From assembly GCA_945890715.1 (NCBI GenBank), contig CAMDCX010000003.1, forward strand, positions 1 to 64,000: DNA of 64,000 nucleotides. The letters run 5' to 3'. This document shows positions 17,262-25,987 of this stretch, piece by piece (within the stretch, counting starts at the first letter, position 1; the number at the start of each line of letters is the position of its first letter). The DNA comes from PVC group bacterium. GTDB lineage: Bacteria > Verrucomicrobiota > Kiritimatiellia > CAIKKV01 > CAITUY01. Made by a program: the position numbers and the translations under genes. The notes below the pieces were generated by a model. That model did not search any database. It was not told the DNA's origin and saw only the letters and a program-made list of their open reading frames with translations.

Positions 17262-18593
17262 TTACCGAATCTTCACCGGCTCAAACCGAGGCGCAAGGAG
17301 ATGATTAACGGCGAAAGCGACCAGATAGGCAAACGCACAAATGCTGAAGAGAATGGCATAACCAGCTGTCTCGCTGCCTGCCAACCTATAGTGATCCAGC
17401 ATCTTGCCTGTCATAATGGGAAAAATCATACCGCCCAACGATCCCGCCATACCCCCCAGCCCGATAATCGAGGCAATCGCCCGCTTGGGGAACATATCGG
17501 ACACCGAGGTGAATAGATTAGCAGACCAGGCTTGATGCGCAGCCCCCGCCAACCCGATCAACAGTACCGCAGGCCAGTCACCGACTTTTGTAACGAAAAA
17601 AATCGGCAGCACGCAAAGCGCAAACAGGAACATTCCAGTCTTACGGGCACGGGTCACACTCCATCCGGATTTTGCCAAATGACCGGTGATCCACCCGCCA
17701 AAAATACTGAGCACGGTAATGATCCCGTAAATGACAACGAGTAATGGCCAACTATGCTTGATGTCCAGATTTCGGGTCGTCTTGAAGTAGTCCGGGAGCC
17801 AAATGAGAAAAAACCACCAAACAGGGTCAGTCAGGAATTTCGCGACAATGAAAGACCAGACCTGACGGTAGCCCAAAAGAGCTTTCCAGGGAATCTTTTC
17901 CACCCGATCACTTTCCTCACGGTCACTAAGGATATGCTCAAGCTCCTTTGCATCCACCTCCTTATGCTTTTCGGGAGAATCATACATTTTGATCCAGAAC
18001 CAGAGCCAAACAAAGCCAATTATACCGGCCACGATGAAGGGCATCCCCCACCCGAACTTGATCGCCAGAAGCGGAACTAAAGCGGGTGCCAACAAGGCCC
18101 CAACATTAGTTCCTGAATTAAACAAACTGGTCGCAAAAGCACGTTCCCGCTTGGGGAACCACTGCGCCGTACTTTTGACGGCGGCGGGGAAGTTCCCGGC
18201 CTCGGCAAGCCCGAGCAGAACCCGACACAGTCCAAACGCCGCCACGGCCAATGCGGCAGCCCCGAATACCCGCCCTCCGATCTGAATACTGGCATGGCCG
18301 GGCATAATTGCCACGATGGCATGAGCCATCGCCGCCAGGCTCCAGCCTACCATCGAGACGGCATACCCGACCTTGACCCCGAACCGATCCACAAACCAGC
18401 CAAAGAACAACAGACCCAGTCCATAAGCGGCCTGGAACAGGGAATTAACAAGCCCGAAATCGGCCTTGCTCCATCCAAATTGCACATCCAGAAACTCTTT
18501 GATCAGGGAAAGAATTTGCCGGTCAATGTAATTGACCGTCGTGGCGAAAAAAAGCAGCGTGCAAACAACCCACCGGTAATTGCCCTTGAACAT
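17262..18593 (-). CDS. Hexuronate transporter, MFS superfamily (ExuT-like)
   Basis: A 443-residue inner-membrane permease with about 12 membrane helices in the anion:cation symporter branch of the major facilitator superfamily. NYIDRQILS in the first helix and FFGWFVDRFGVKVGY in the loop between helices 2 and 3 match ExuT-type hexuronate carriers. The ORF-track start (18707) adds 38 unlikely residues; ATG 18593 has a GGAGAG site upstream and follows the SDR gene directly. As last gene of the hexuronate operon it probably imports glucuronate or galacturonate with protons. Confidence 0.88.
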   Translation of the reverse strand: MFKGNYRWVVCTLLFFATTVNYIDRQILSLIKEFLDVQFGWSKADFGLVNSLFQAAYGLGLLFFGWFVDRFGVKVGYAVSMVGWSLAAMAHAIVAIMPGHASIQIGGRVFGAAALAVAAFGLCRVLLGLAEAGNFPAAVKSTAQWFPKRERAFATSLFNSGTNVGALLAPALVPLLAIKFGWGMPFIVAGIIGFVWLWFWIKMYDSPEKHKEVDAKELEHILSDREESDRVEKIPWKALLGYRQVWSFIVAKFLTDPVWWFFLIWLPDYFKTTRNLDIKHSWPLLVVIYGIITVLSIFGGWITGHLAKSGWSVTRARKTGMFLFALCVLPIFFVTKVGDWPAVLLIGLAGAAHQAWSANLFTSVSDMFPKRAIASIIGLGGMAGSLGGMIFPIMTGKMLDHYRLAGSETAGYAILFSICAFAYLVAFAVNHLLAPRFEPVKIR

Positions 18594-18607
18594 AGAGTTC
18601 TCTCCTT

Positions 18608-19435
18608 CTAAACGCCTGAATAGGCTAGAAATCCGCCATCCACAGGAATCACAACACCCGTGACAAAGGAGGCTTCGTCGGAAACCAGGTAGGTCAGCGC
18701 ACCGCACAAATCTTTCGGATCCCCGAACCGGTGCATCGGCGTCTTGTTAATAACCTTCTGTCCGCGAGCCGTGAGGGTCGTGCCATCCGGCTCAAGCATT
18801 AGAAACCGGTTCTGCTGGGTGATGAAAAAGCCCGGGGAAATGGCGTTGACCCGGATGTTGGCGGGAGCCAGGTGAACGGCTAACCAACGGGTGAAATTGT
18901 CGATTGCCGCCTTCGCTGCGGAATACGCCGCCACCTTCGTCAACGGTTGCGTTGCGGACATCGAGGATATATTGATGACGCTACCCCCCGTTTTCAGCAT
19001 GGACTGACAAAAAACCTGAGCCGGCAACAGGCTGCCGATGAAATTGAGTTTGTTGACAAATTCGAACCCCGCCAAATCAAGACCGAAAAAGGAGTCTTCC
19101 AGCTTCGTTCCCTCTACAAACTGTTCGGCGGGACAGGTGCCCTTGGGATGATTTCCTCCGGCACCGTTAACCAGGATATCAATCCGACCCCACTTTTCCA
19201 GCACCGCCTCCCGAGCCATCTCGAGGGAGGCGCGCTCCAACACATTAACCCCAAAGGCCAGAGTTTCTCCGAGTCCTTTCGACGCAAGGGTCTTCTGAAA
19301 GGTTTTGGCATGATCCTCATTCAGATCAGCCAAGACGACCTTGGCTCCCTCCCTCAGCAGGGACTCCGTCATCACCGAACACAACACACCCGCCGCTCCC
19401 GTCACTACCGCTACTTTTCCGTCAAGCCGCCCCAT
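18608..19435 (-). CDS. SDR oxidoreductase, probable fructuronate reductase
   Basis: A 275-residue short-chain dehydrogenase. It has the nucleotide-binding motif VTGAAGVLCS (12-20) and NGAG (90-93), with catalytic S158, Y171 and K175 (YSAAK). The insertion GGNHPKGT and the length resemble SDR-type mannonate oxidoreductases such as Bacillus UxuB/YjmF. Those interconvert D-fructuronate and D-mannonate with NAD(P)H. Placed between uxaC and an ExuT-like carrier, this is the most likely reaction. A gluconate 5-dehydrogenase or another sugar-acid dehydrogenase cannot be excluded on sequence alone. Confidence 0.8.
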   Translation of the reverse strand: MGRLDGKVAVVTGAAGVLCSVMTESLLREGAKVVLADLNEDHAKTFQKTLASKGLGETLAFGVNVLERASLEMAREAVLEKWGRIDILVNGAGGNHPKGTCPAEQFVEGTKLEDSFFGLDLAGFEFVNKLNFIGSLLPAQVFCQSMLKTGGSVINISSMSATQPLTKVAAYSAAKAAIDNFTRWLAVHLAPANIRVNAISPGFFITQQNRFLMLEPDGTTLTARGQKVINKTPMHRFGDPKDLCGALTYLVSDEASFVTGVVIPVDGGFLAYSGV

Positions 19436-19464
19436 AATGCCATCCTTCTGCGGGTTTACCGCTG

Positions 19465-20877
19465 CTAATTAAAAAAACCGAAATACCGGCGGGCATTGTG
19501 GTAACAGATGTCCGCCACCATTTTTCCCGTCAAATCCATATCATTCGGAAGACGCCCGCGCGCCATATCGTGGCCAAGAATGTTGCACAGCAGGCGCCGG
19601 AAATACTCATGCCGCCCATAGGACAGGAATGACCGGCTGTCCGTCAGCATGCCGACAAATTGGCTCAGCAATCCAAGTTGGGAAAGCGCCTCGATCTGGC
19701 GGGTCATACCGTCAAGTTGATCCAGAAACCACCACCCGCTCCCGAACTGAATTTTTCCCGGCGTCACGCCATCCTGAAAACAACCAGCCAAGGTGGCAAT
19801 GAGTTCATTATCACAGGGATTGATATTATAAAGAATCGTCTTTGGCAGTTTCCCAATCTGATCCAGACGGTCAAAATGACGAATCATCCCTTCACCCGTC
19901 GGCCAATCACCGATGGAATCAAATCCGGTATCAGGCCCCAGTATCGCCGCCATGCGACTGTTGTTATTGCGCAAAACACCATAATGGATCTGCATCGTCC
20001 AGCCCCGGTCGGCATCCATCACCGCCAGCTCATGAAGCATGAACGCCTGAAACGCCAAGGCCTCCTCGGCTGAAACCGGCTTTCCGGAACGAGCTTTCTC
20101 AAAAACAGTCCCGGCAACCGCCTGGGTGCATCCTTCGGCGGGGATAAAAGCAACCCCACGGTCAGACAGTCGACACCCACAGGCATGAAAGAAATCATGA
20201 CGCTTTTGAAGCGCGGCGAGAAATCCATCCAGATTTCCAATATCCGCATTGACGGTTCCGGCAAGTCGGTCGGTCCAGGCATTGAAGGCCGCCGGATTGG
20301 CAACAGTCCAGCATTTATCCGGACGCCATGTGGGCCGCACCTGAACAGAAAATCGATCCGCAGCGATAGCCTGGTGGTGCTCCAAAGAATCCACGGGATC
20401 ATCGGTGGTGCAGACCACCTCAACTTTGGCCTTTTTCATCAGGCTGCGGGCAGAAAACTCCGGCGCGGCAATGACCTTAAGCGATTCAGTCCAGATGGAT
20501 TCGGCGGTAGCGGGCGACAACAGGCGGTCGGCAATCCCAAAAACATTTTTTAGCTCCATGTGCGACCAGTGATACAGGGGATTCCGGAGAGCCTGCGGCA
20601 TGAGTTCGGCATACTTGTCGAACTTTTCCCGATCGGAAGCGTTGCCGGTGCAATACCGCTCCGCAATCCCGGCCGTGCGCATCTGCCGCCATTTGTAGTG
20701 GTCGCCATAGAGCCAGACCTGGGTAATGTTGTCCCATCGCTTGTTACTCGCGATTTCAGCCGGAGGCAAATGGCAGTGGTAATCAATAATCGGAAGATCC
20801 GCCGCATACCCGTGGTACAATTCACGAGCCTGCTCCGTCTCCAGTAGGAAATTTTCACCAATGAATGTGTTTGCCAT
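19465..20877 (-). CDS. uxaC: Glucuronate (uronate) isomerase
   Basis: A 470-residue enzyme of the amidohydrolase-like UxaC family that converts D-glucuronate to D-fructuronate and D-galacturonate to D-tagaturonate. The N-terminal metal-binding motif DYHCHLPP (H34, H36), the block KVEVVCTTDDPVDSLEHH, the QIHYGVLRNNN strand and the C-terminal FLSYGRHEYFRR block are all diagnostic. Its length is normal. It starts 6 bases after the stop of the LarA-type gene. It is the entry point of the predicted hexuronate pathway in this operon. Confidence 0.95.
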   Translation of the reverse strand: MANTFIGENFLLETEQARELYHGYAADLPIIDYHCHLPPAEIASNKRWDNITQVWLYGDHYKWRQMRTAGIAERYCTGNASDREKFDKYAELMPQALRNPLYHWSHMELKNVFGIADRLLSPATAESIWTESLKVIAAPEFSARSLMKKAKVEVVCTTDDPVDSLEHHQAIAADRFSVQVRPTWRPDKCWTVANPAAFNAWTDRLAGTVNADIGNLDGFLAALQKRHDFFHACGCRLSDRGVAFIPAEGCTQAVAGTVFEKARSGKPVSAEEALAFQAFMLHELAVMDADRGWTMQIHYGVLRNNNSRMAAILGPDTGFDSIGDWPTGEGMIRHFDRLDQIGKLPKTILYNINPCDNELIATLAGCFQDGVTPGKIQFGSGWWFLDQLDGMTRQIEALSQLGLLSQFVGMLTDSRSFLSYGRHEYFRRLLCNILGHDMARGRLPNDMDLTGKMVADICYHNARRYFGFFN

Positions 20878-20883
20878 AAGATC

Positions 20884-22179
20884 CTACTCCCGATCCGAGA
20901 AATTCCCGCGGAATGACCAAAGGCCCAGCGCAGGGTTGCTAATGAAAAAGACCCGCTCCCCTTCAACCTCATTCATGCCGTCCGAAAGTGTTTGCGGGTT
21001 GTATTGGGCCATCAGGGTCTTGAGATCGCCATACCGATATCCCACCGATTCAATTTCGGTCCGAGAGAGGTACCCGGGGCAATAGGTAATCCCAAACCGG
21101 TCTTCTGAAGAGCCGTGAATAAGATGAGCCGCCGCAGACAGATTGTTTCGCAACTCCAAATTTTCCGCTACACAGCGAAGTGTATAAGGAGTGCCCTTGT
21201 AGCCATAGTGACGAACCAGACGGTCGATTTCGCGATCTTCACCGAACTCTTTCAACCCAGGGGCAAGAACAACCAATTCCCCGGCATCGGCAATGGCCAT
21301 ACGAGTCCTGTAAATAGCCTTATTACCCAGCCATGTGGAACGAAATTCCTCAGGATCCAGCCAGACCACCACTTTTGTCAAAGGCTCATCAAGCAATGTG
21401 ATGTTGACCTTCCGACAAAGTTGGCAGGCCTCCTGAAAAAGCGAGTCTCCCTTTCCAGCATAAAACCCGCGCATTTTCATCCGACCAGCCGCATGGTCAC
21501 GCTCCATCACCGTGAGAATATACTGGATCGGAAGCCCACTCAGGAAGGTTGAGACACCATAATTGAACAGACGACGCACCGGCGTATCGGCATGACCAAG
21601 CGCCTTCTCCATATTGCAAACGGCACCTAGAAAATGCGATTTGTTGATGGTTTCGGCTCCCCCTACCCCGACCAACACATTCTTCGTGTAGTTGGCCATC
21701 CCGACCACTTCATGAGGAACCACCTGCCCAATGGAAAGAATAAGGTCATACCCTGAAAACAGGCGTTTATTGACCTCAATATTGACATCGTAGTCCACTC
21801 GGCCATCGGACCATTCCCGAAGTTTGTCTCCGGGAATAACACCTCGTGAAACCACGTCTTTCCGCCAATCATGAGGCAAGAAGCACTCCAGAGGAATGCT
21901 ATCACCAAACATCAACCGGAGCTCCGCCTCCCCCATTGGGGCATGCGTGCCCAGCGCCGGCATAATATCCGTTTTTGCACCCCAGCCTGAAAGCAACCGG
22001 TAGGCAATTGCGGTAATCGGACCGGCCATGGAGTTGAGCCGAGTGTGATCCGGGGGAAGGAGAAGCACCCGGCGAAGCGTTCTCCCGCCGAATGTCTCCA
22101 GCGCCTGAAGCACCAGTTGCTCCAATTCAGGAGACTGGATATCCAATTTCACACCGGCCTGTTTGATCACAGCGGTCAT
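20884..22179 (-). CDS. LarA-type nickel-pincer hydroxyacid racemase/epimerase
   Basis: A 431-residue member of the DUF2088/LarA family. Compared with Lactiplantibacillus LarA (D72, R75, H108, H174, K184, H200, from memory), the equivalents here are D44 and R47 (PPDHTR), H79 (GTHAPM), H156 (VVPHEV), K166 (NYTKNV) and H182 (NKSHF). The H174-K184-H200 spacing of 10 and 16 residues is exact. The protein should therefore bind the nickel-pincer nucleotide. LarA homologues act on many 2-hydroxyacids, including D-gluconate 2-epimerisation. Beside uxaC, a fructuronate reductase and gnd, a mannonate-gluconate C2 epimerase is the most economical role; this is inference. Start 22179 follows the gnd stop. 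The cofactor genes larB, larC and larE are not in the window. Confidence 0.82.
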   Translation of the reverse strand: MTAVIKQAGVKLDIQSPELEQLVLQALETFGGRTLRRVLLLPPDHTRLNSMAGPITAIAYRLLSGWGAKTDIMPALGTHAPMGEAELRLMFGDSIPLECFLPHDWRKDVVSRGVIPGDKLREWSDGRVDYDVNIEVNKRLFSGYDLILSIGQVVPHEVVGMANYTKNVLVGVGGAETINKSHFLGAVCNMEKALGHADTPVRRLFNYGVSTFLSGLPIQYILTVMERDHAAGRMKMRGFYAGKGDSLFQEACQLCRKVNITLLDEPLTKVVVWLDPEEFRSTWLGNKAIYRTRMAIADAGELVVLAPGLKEFGEDREIDRLVRHYGYKGTPYTLRCVAENLELRNNLSAAAHLIHGSSEDRFGITYCPGYLSRTEIESVGYRYGDLKTLMAQYNPQTLSDGMNEVEGERVFFISNPALGLWSFRGNFSDRE

Positions 22180-22184
22180 CCTAT

Positions 22185-23645
22185 TTACACAACGTAGGTC
22201 GACGATGTGGTTGAGCCTCCCAGCTTGCACCAGTCCGTGTGGAAGAACTGACCGCGCGGCTTATCAATCCGTTCGTAGGTATGGGCGCCAAAATAATCTC
22301 GCTGTGCCTGAAGCAGGTTGGCGGGAAGTGTTTCGGCGCGATACCCGTCATAATAGGCCAACGCGGACATGAAAGCGGGAATCGGGATTCCGTGCTTCAC
22401 AGCGCGGGCCACTGCCCGGCGCCAGGCCTTCTGGCTCTGACGAATCGCCTTCTTAAAATATTTATCCAGAAGCAAATTGGCCAGTTTCGGATTCCGATCA
22501 AAAGCCGCCTTGATATCGCCCAGGAAACGCGCCCGAATGATGCACCCGCCACGCCACATCAGAGCAATGGATCCATAATCGAGCGTCCAGTTCTGCTCTG
22601 CGGCCGCCGCACGCATCAATTGAAAACCCTGAGCATAGGAACAGATCTTTGAGGCATAGAGAGCTTGACGAACATCCTCGATAAAGGCTTCCTTATCTCC
22701 TTTAAATTTGGCTTTCGGCCCTGACAACACCTTGGCGGCCGAAACACGTTCATCCTTCATCGCGGACATGCAACGGGCAAACACAGCCTCCGAAACCGTC
22801 GGTGCCGCGACTCCGTAATCCAACGCCGCAATGCTGGTCCACTTACCCGTCCCCTTCTGGCCGGCTGTGTCCAGAATGATATCCACCACATGCTTCCCGG
22901 TCTCTGGATCCTTCTCCGCGAGGATATCACGCGTAATCTGAATAAGGTAGGAGTCCAAGTCGCCTTCATTCCACTGCGTAAAGACCTTGTGCAACTCCTC
23001 ATTCGACAGCCCGAGCACCCCTTTGAGCAGGGAGTACGCCTCACAGATCATCTGCATGTCGCCGTACTCGATTCCATTATGAACCATTTTGACAAAGTGG
23101 CCGGCTCCATCAGACCCCACCCAGTCGCAGCAGGGAACATCGCCCTCCACCTTGGCAGAAACAGCCTGAAAAATCGGCTTCACATGGGGCCACGCAGCGG
23201 GTGATCCACCGGGCATGATGGATGGTCCCTTAAGCGCGCCCTCTTCGCCTCCGGAAACACCGGTTCCTATAAACAACAATCCCTTCGACTCGACATAGTT
23301 TGTCCGGCGGATCGTATCCGGATAATGGCTGTTACCGCCATCAATGATGATGTCACCAGCCTCCAGGTGCGGCAGGAGTTGCTCGATACACTCATCCACC
23401 GCCTTGCCAGCCTTGACCAGCATCATAACCTTGCGAGGACGCTTCAGCGCCGCGCAAAGCTCGGTAACTGTTTTGCATCCCACAATCTTTTTTCCCTTCC
23501 CACGCCCTTGAACAAAGGCTTCAACCTTATCCACCGTGCGGTTGTAGACAGCAACGGTAAACCCATGGCTCTCCATGTTGAGGACGAGATTTTCCCCCAT
23601 GACGGCGAGTCCGATCATGGCCATATCCGCAGTTTGATTACTCAT
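22185..23645 (-). CDS. gnd: 6-phosphogluconate dehydrogenase (decarboxylating)
   Basis: A 486-residue enzyme of the long form that oxidises 6-phosphogluconate to ribulose-5-phosphate and CO2 with NADP. The Rossmann motif is [13 protein letters not shown]. The signatures GISGGEEGA (here [19 protein letters not shown]), [13 protein letters not shown] and [12 protein letters not shown] are all present. The ORF-track start (23720) adds 25 atypical residues; [12 protein letters not shown] at 23645 is preferred. Its position in a hexuronate operon is unusual and suggests that carbon enters the pentose phosphate pathway through 6-phosphogluconate. No gluconate kinase or glucose-6-phosphate dehydrogenase is adjacent. 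Confidence 0.95.
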   Translation of the reverse strand: MSNQTADMAMIGLAVMGENLVLNMESHGFTVAVYNRTVDKVEAFVQGRGKGKKIVGCKTVTELCAALKRPRKVMMLVKAGKAVDECIEQLLPHLEAGDIIIDGGNSHYPDTIRRTNYVESKGLLFIGTGVSGGEEGALKGPSIMPGGSPAAWPHVKPIFQAVSAKVEGDVPCCDWVGSDGAGHFVKMVHNGIEYGDMQMICEAYSLLKGVLGLSNEELHKVFTQWNEGDLDSYLIQITRDILAEKDPETGKHVVDIILDTAGQKGTGKWTSIAALDYGVAAPTVSEAVFARCMSAMKDERVSAAKVLSGPKAKFKGDKEAFIEDVRQALYASKICSYAQGFQLMRAAAAEQNWTLDYGSIALMWRGGCIIRARFLGDIKAAFDRNPKLANLLLDKYFKKAIRQSQKAWRRAVARAVKHGIPIPAFMSALAYYDGYRAETLPANLLQAQRDYFGAHTYERIDKPRGQFFHTDWCKLGGSTTSSTYVV

Positions 23646-23679
23646 GCTTTTATTCCTTTGTCTTGTTCGTTTATTGAAA

Positions 23680-24567
23680 TTAGTTTTTCCAGTGAGGCTG
23701 GGACGGTAACGCCGCTTCAAATTCGTCGACTAGTCGCTTCTGGTATGCTCCCGCGAAAGACCCGTTGAAGAATCGCTTCAACCCCTCTCCCGCAAGCTCA
23801 GCCCAGGACGACTCTTCCCGCCCGGGAAGGATCGGAAAGAAAAGGGCCTGGTTCCCATCGGCGGCCTTACGGTCTCCGGGCGCATCACCGACCATCAACA
23901 CCTTACCTTCGGCGTAGTGCCCCTTGGTCGCGTGGGTAAGATGCTCAGTCTTGGTGCCATGCTCCTGACCGGCAATCACACTGACGGTTCCACGAATTCC
24001 CGCTTCCTCCCATTCCCGCTCCAAGGCTTCCAGTGGGGTCTGGGACACGACAATCATGTCAGCTTTTCCCGTGCCGGCTGATAACACCTCGCGCACACCA
24101 GGAAAGGGCGGAATTCCAAACACCATTTCTTCAATACGGCGATTAACCTCCAAGCTCCATTCCAGCAACCGTTTCAGCTCGGGAGTAGGATCATCGGCGA
24201 CTTTCTTCTTGAGCGCGGGATTCCCAAGCTTAGTCTCCACTTTGAGCCAGGCGGAAAGCTCCGAGGTATCCGCCAGTTTCACTCCCCGCTGACTGAACTG
24301 GCTACGCAATCGCATCAACGCAAAGGTTTTTTCAACAGCCAGAAAACGGTTACAACCCCGATCCTTGCTGTAGAGATTTACAAATTCCCAGGTCTCCCGG
24401 GCATATTTGCTCGCAGATTGAAGGCCGAAATGCTTGATGAAAGCCGGGCAGAAACATTCCTTCTGCTTAATCTCCATCGAATCGAACACGCACCCATCAC
24501 TGTCAAATCCGATAAAGAACCCATGCTTTCTGGGCAACTCCACTAATTGCTTTACATACTGATCCAT
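23680..24567 (-). CDS. HAD-superfamily hydrolase
   Basis: A 295-residue protein with the four HAD motifs: DSDGCVFDS (nucleophile D22, acid D24), VVSQT with the motif II Ser, a Lys in GHYAEGK, and the acidic motif GDAPGD. A helical cap of type C1 occupies about residues 35-180. It is probably a small-molecule phosphatase. Start 24567 is chosen because it follows the pfp stop with a purine-rich site; the track start lies inside pfp. The substrate is unknown; the operon suggests a sugar or sugar-acid phosphate. Confidence 0.75.
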   Translation of the reverse strand: MDQYVKQLVELPRKHGFFIGFDSDGCVFDSMEIKQKECFCPAFIKHFGLQSASKYARETWEFVNLYSKDRGCNRFLAVEKTFALMRLRSQFSQRGVKLADTSELSAWLKVETKLGNPALKKKVADDPTPELKRLLEWSLEVNRRIEEMVFGIPPFPGVREVLSAGTGKADMIVVSQTPLEALEREWEEAGIRGTVSVIAGQEHGTKTEHLTHATKGHYAEGKVLMVGDAPGDRKAADGNQALFFPILPGREESSWAELAGEGLKRFFNGSFAGAYQKRLVDEFEAALPSQPHWKN

Positions 24568-24571
24568 TACA

Positions 24572-25867
24572 TCACTTTCCCTTCCGATTTCCCTCTGGAA
24601 CATAGGCCGCCAGCTTTCTGGCGGCAAACACCGGCTTGAACTGCGCGAATCGTTGTCGCCCGCCAATAGTCGGAACCGACGCCCAGTCCTCGCCGATCAG
24701 GGGCTGGGCATAGCGAATAAACTCATCCGTCACATCGGTTTTGCTCGGCGAAATCCAGTTTTTCGGAAACGTACGTTCGGAATTGGCAACCAGCTCCAAC
24801 GGAACCTTGTCATAGCGAACCTGATAAATACGCCCTGGATCCCTCAAAATCGTGGACATAAAGCCGCCCTCACCCCCCACCGCCAACTCAACCGCCTTCT
24901 GTCCGCACCGGTACGCTTCATCCAGATCAACCACCGAGGCATAGACCGCCGTGGAACGCTGATCCGTCCCAAAGACCTGGCCGCGCGCTGCGCCCGCCGC
25001 CTTAATCCCGTGGTCATTCAGATAGTTGACGAGCATCTGCTGAGCCGTTGTTTTGCTCGCGCCAAAGGTGGCATGCCCGAATTTGTCTTTCAAGGCACCC
25101 AGATCCCCCACATCGCAGCCCTCGCTGAGCACCACCACCGCACGGCCGCGCGCGGCTACCATCTCATTCGTCTTTTCTGCCATCTCACCCAAGGACAATC
25201 CGGCTTCAGCCAAAAAAATCAGCAGAGGCATCTCGCGCTTGGGATCCGCCAGACGGGCGGCTGCGGGGATATAGCCGATCTTGCGACCCATTGCCTGAAG
25301 CACCAGCACGGGATCCGCCGGATAGGAACCCCGGTTCTCCTCTTCGGCATTTTGAACGATCATGGTCCAGTAACGTGCCACAGAGCCGTATCCCGGAGTA
25401 TGATCAATCAATTTAAAATCGCTGTCGCCAACATCGTTGTCAATCGTTTTGGGAACGCCGATCCCGACAACATCCAACCCACGTTCACAGGCCAGTTTCG
25501 CGATCTTGTTGGCGGTGTCCATGGAGTCATTCCCGCCATTGTATAAAAAGTATCCAATATTATGAGCCCGCAAAACATCAATAACACGTTCGAAGTCCGC
25601 CTTCTGGCTGGATTTGATCTTATAACGGCAGGTTCCAATCGCACCCGCGGCAGGAGTCCACCGAAGGAGAGCGACCTCCTCTTCACTCTGAATGGATAAA
25701 TCAAGCAATTCCTCGGTGAGAACCCCCTCAATTCCATGCCATCCCGCATAAATACGATCAACCTGATCCGGATAACTTCGGGCCGCTTCGATGACGCCTC
25801 GTAATGAGCTATTGATCACCGGCGAAGGCCCACCGGACTGAGCGATAAGAAGGTTTTTTCTGGTCAT
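24572..25867 (-). CDS. pfp: Pyrophosphate-dependent 6-phosphofructokinase
   Basis: A 431-residue phosphofructokinase. GGNDS (111-115) has Asp in the second discriminating position, as in PPi-dependent enzymes (GGDDS), where ATP enzymes have GGDGS. PKTIDND (139-145) supplies the Lys that also favours pyrophosphate. It would reversibly phosphorylate fructose-6-phosphate, and many relatives also use sedoheptulose-7-phosphate. The track start adds 73 residues; ATG 25867 with GGGGAG upstream and the family-typical NLLIAQSGGPSPVINSS beginning is preferred. It is the first gene of the operon, directly downstream of the regulator's divergent promoter region. Confidence 0.92.
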   Translation of the reverse strand: MTRKNLLIAQSGGPSPVINSSLRGVIEAARSYPDQVDRIYAGWHGIEGVLTEELLDLSIQSEEEVALLRWTPAAGAIGTCRYKIKSSQKADFERVIDVLRAHNIGYFLYNGGNDSMDTANKIAKLACERGLDVVGIGVPKTIDNDVGDSDFKLIDHTPGYGSVARYWTMIVQNAEEENRGSYPADPVLVLQAMGRKIGYIPAAARLADPKREMPLLIFLAEAGLSLGEMAEKTNEMVAARGRAVVVLSEGCDVGDLGALKDKFGHATFGASKTTAQQMLVNYLNDHGIKAAGAARGQVFGTDQRSTAVYASVVDLDEAYRCGQKAVELAVGGEGGFMSTILRDPGRIYQVRYDKVPLELVANSERTFPKNWISPSKTDVTDEFIRYAQPLIGEDWASVPTIGGRQRFAQFKPVFAARKLAAYVPEGNRKGK

Positions 25868-25943
25868 CACTGAACTCCCCTTAATTCGGTTGATATAGGC
25901 TTCAAAATAGGCTTTCGCGCCGCCTTCTACAATCTGAAATAAT

Positions 25944-25965
25944 CGCAAATTGGTTGACATTTGCG
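25944..25965. promoter_or_regulatory. Inverted repeat in the pfp/regulator divergent region
   Basis: CGCAAAT and ATTTGCG form perfect 7-base arms separated by 8 bases. They lie in the 120-base gap between the pfp operon and the XylR-type regulator. The position and symmetry suit an operator for the adjacent regulator, although AraC-type proteins more often bind direct repeats. A TTGACA hexamer (25954-25959) overlaps the spacer but has no convincing -10. Confidence 0.4.
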
Positions 25966-25987
25966 AACTATATTTCCATGTTAAGTC

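Noticed and set aside
25954-25982. TTGACA-containing promoter for the XylR-type regulator
   Set aside because: The hexamer at 17-base spacing is CATGTT, a poor -10, and transcription would then begin after the start codon.
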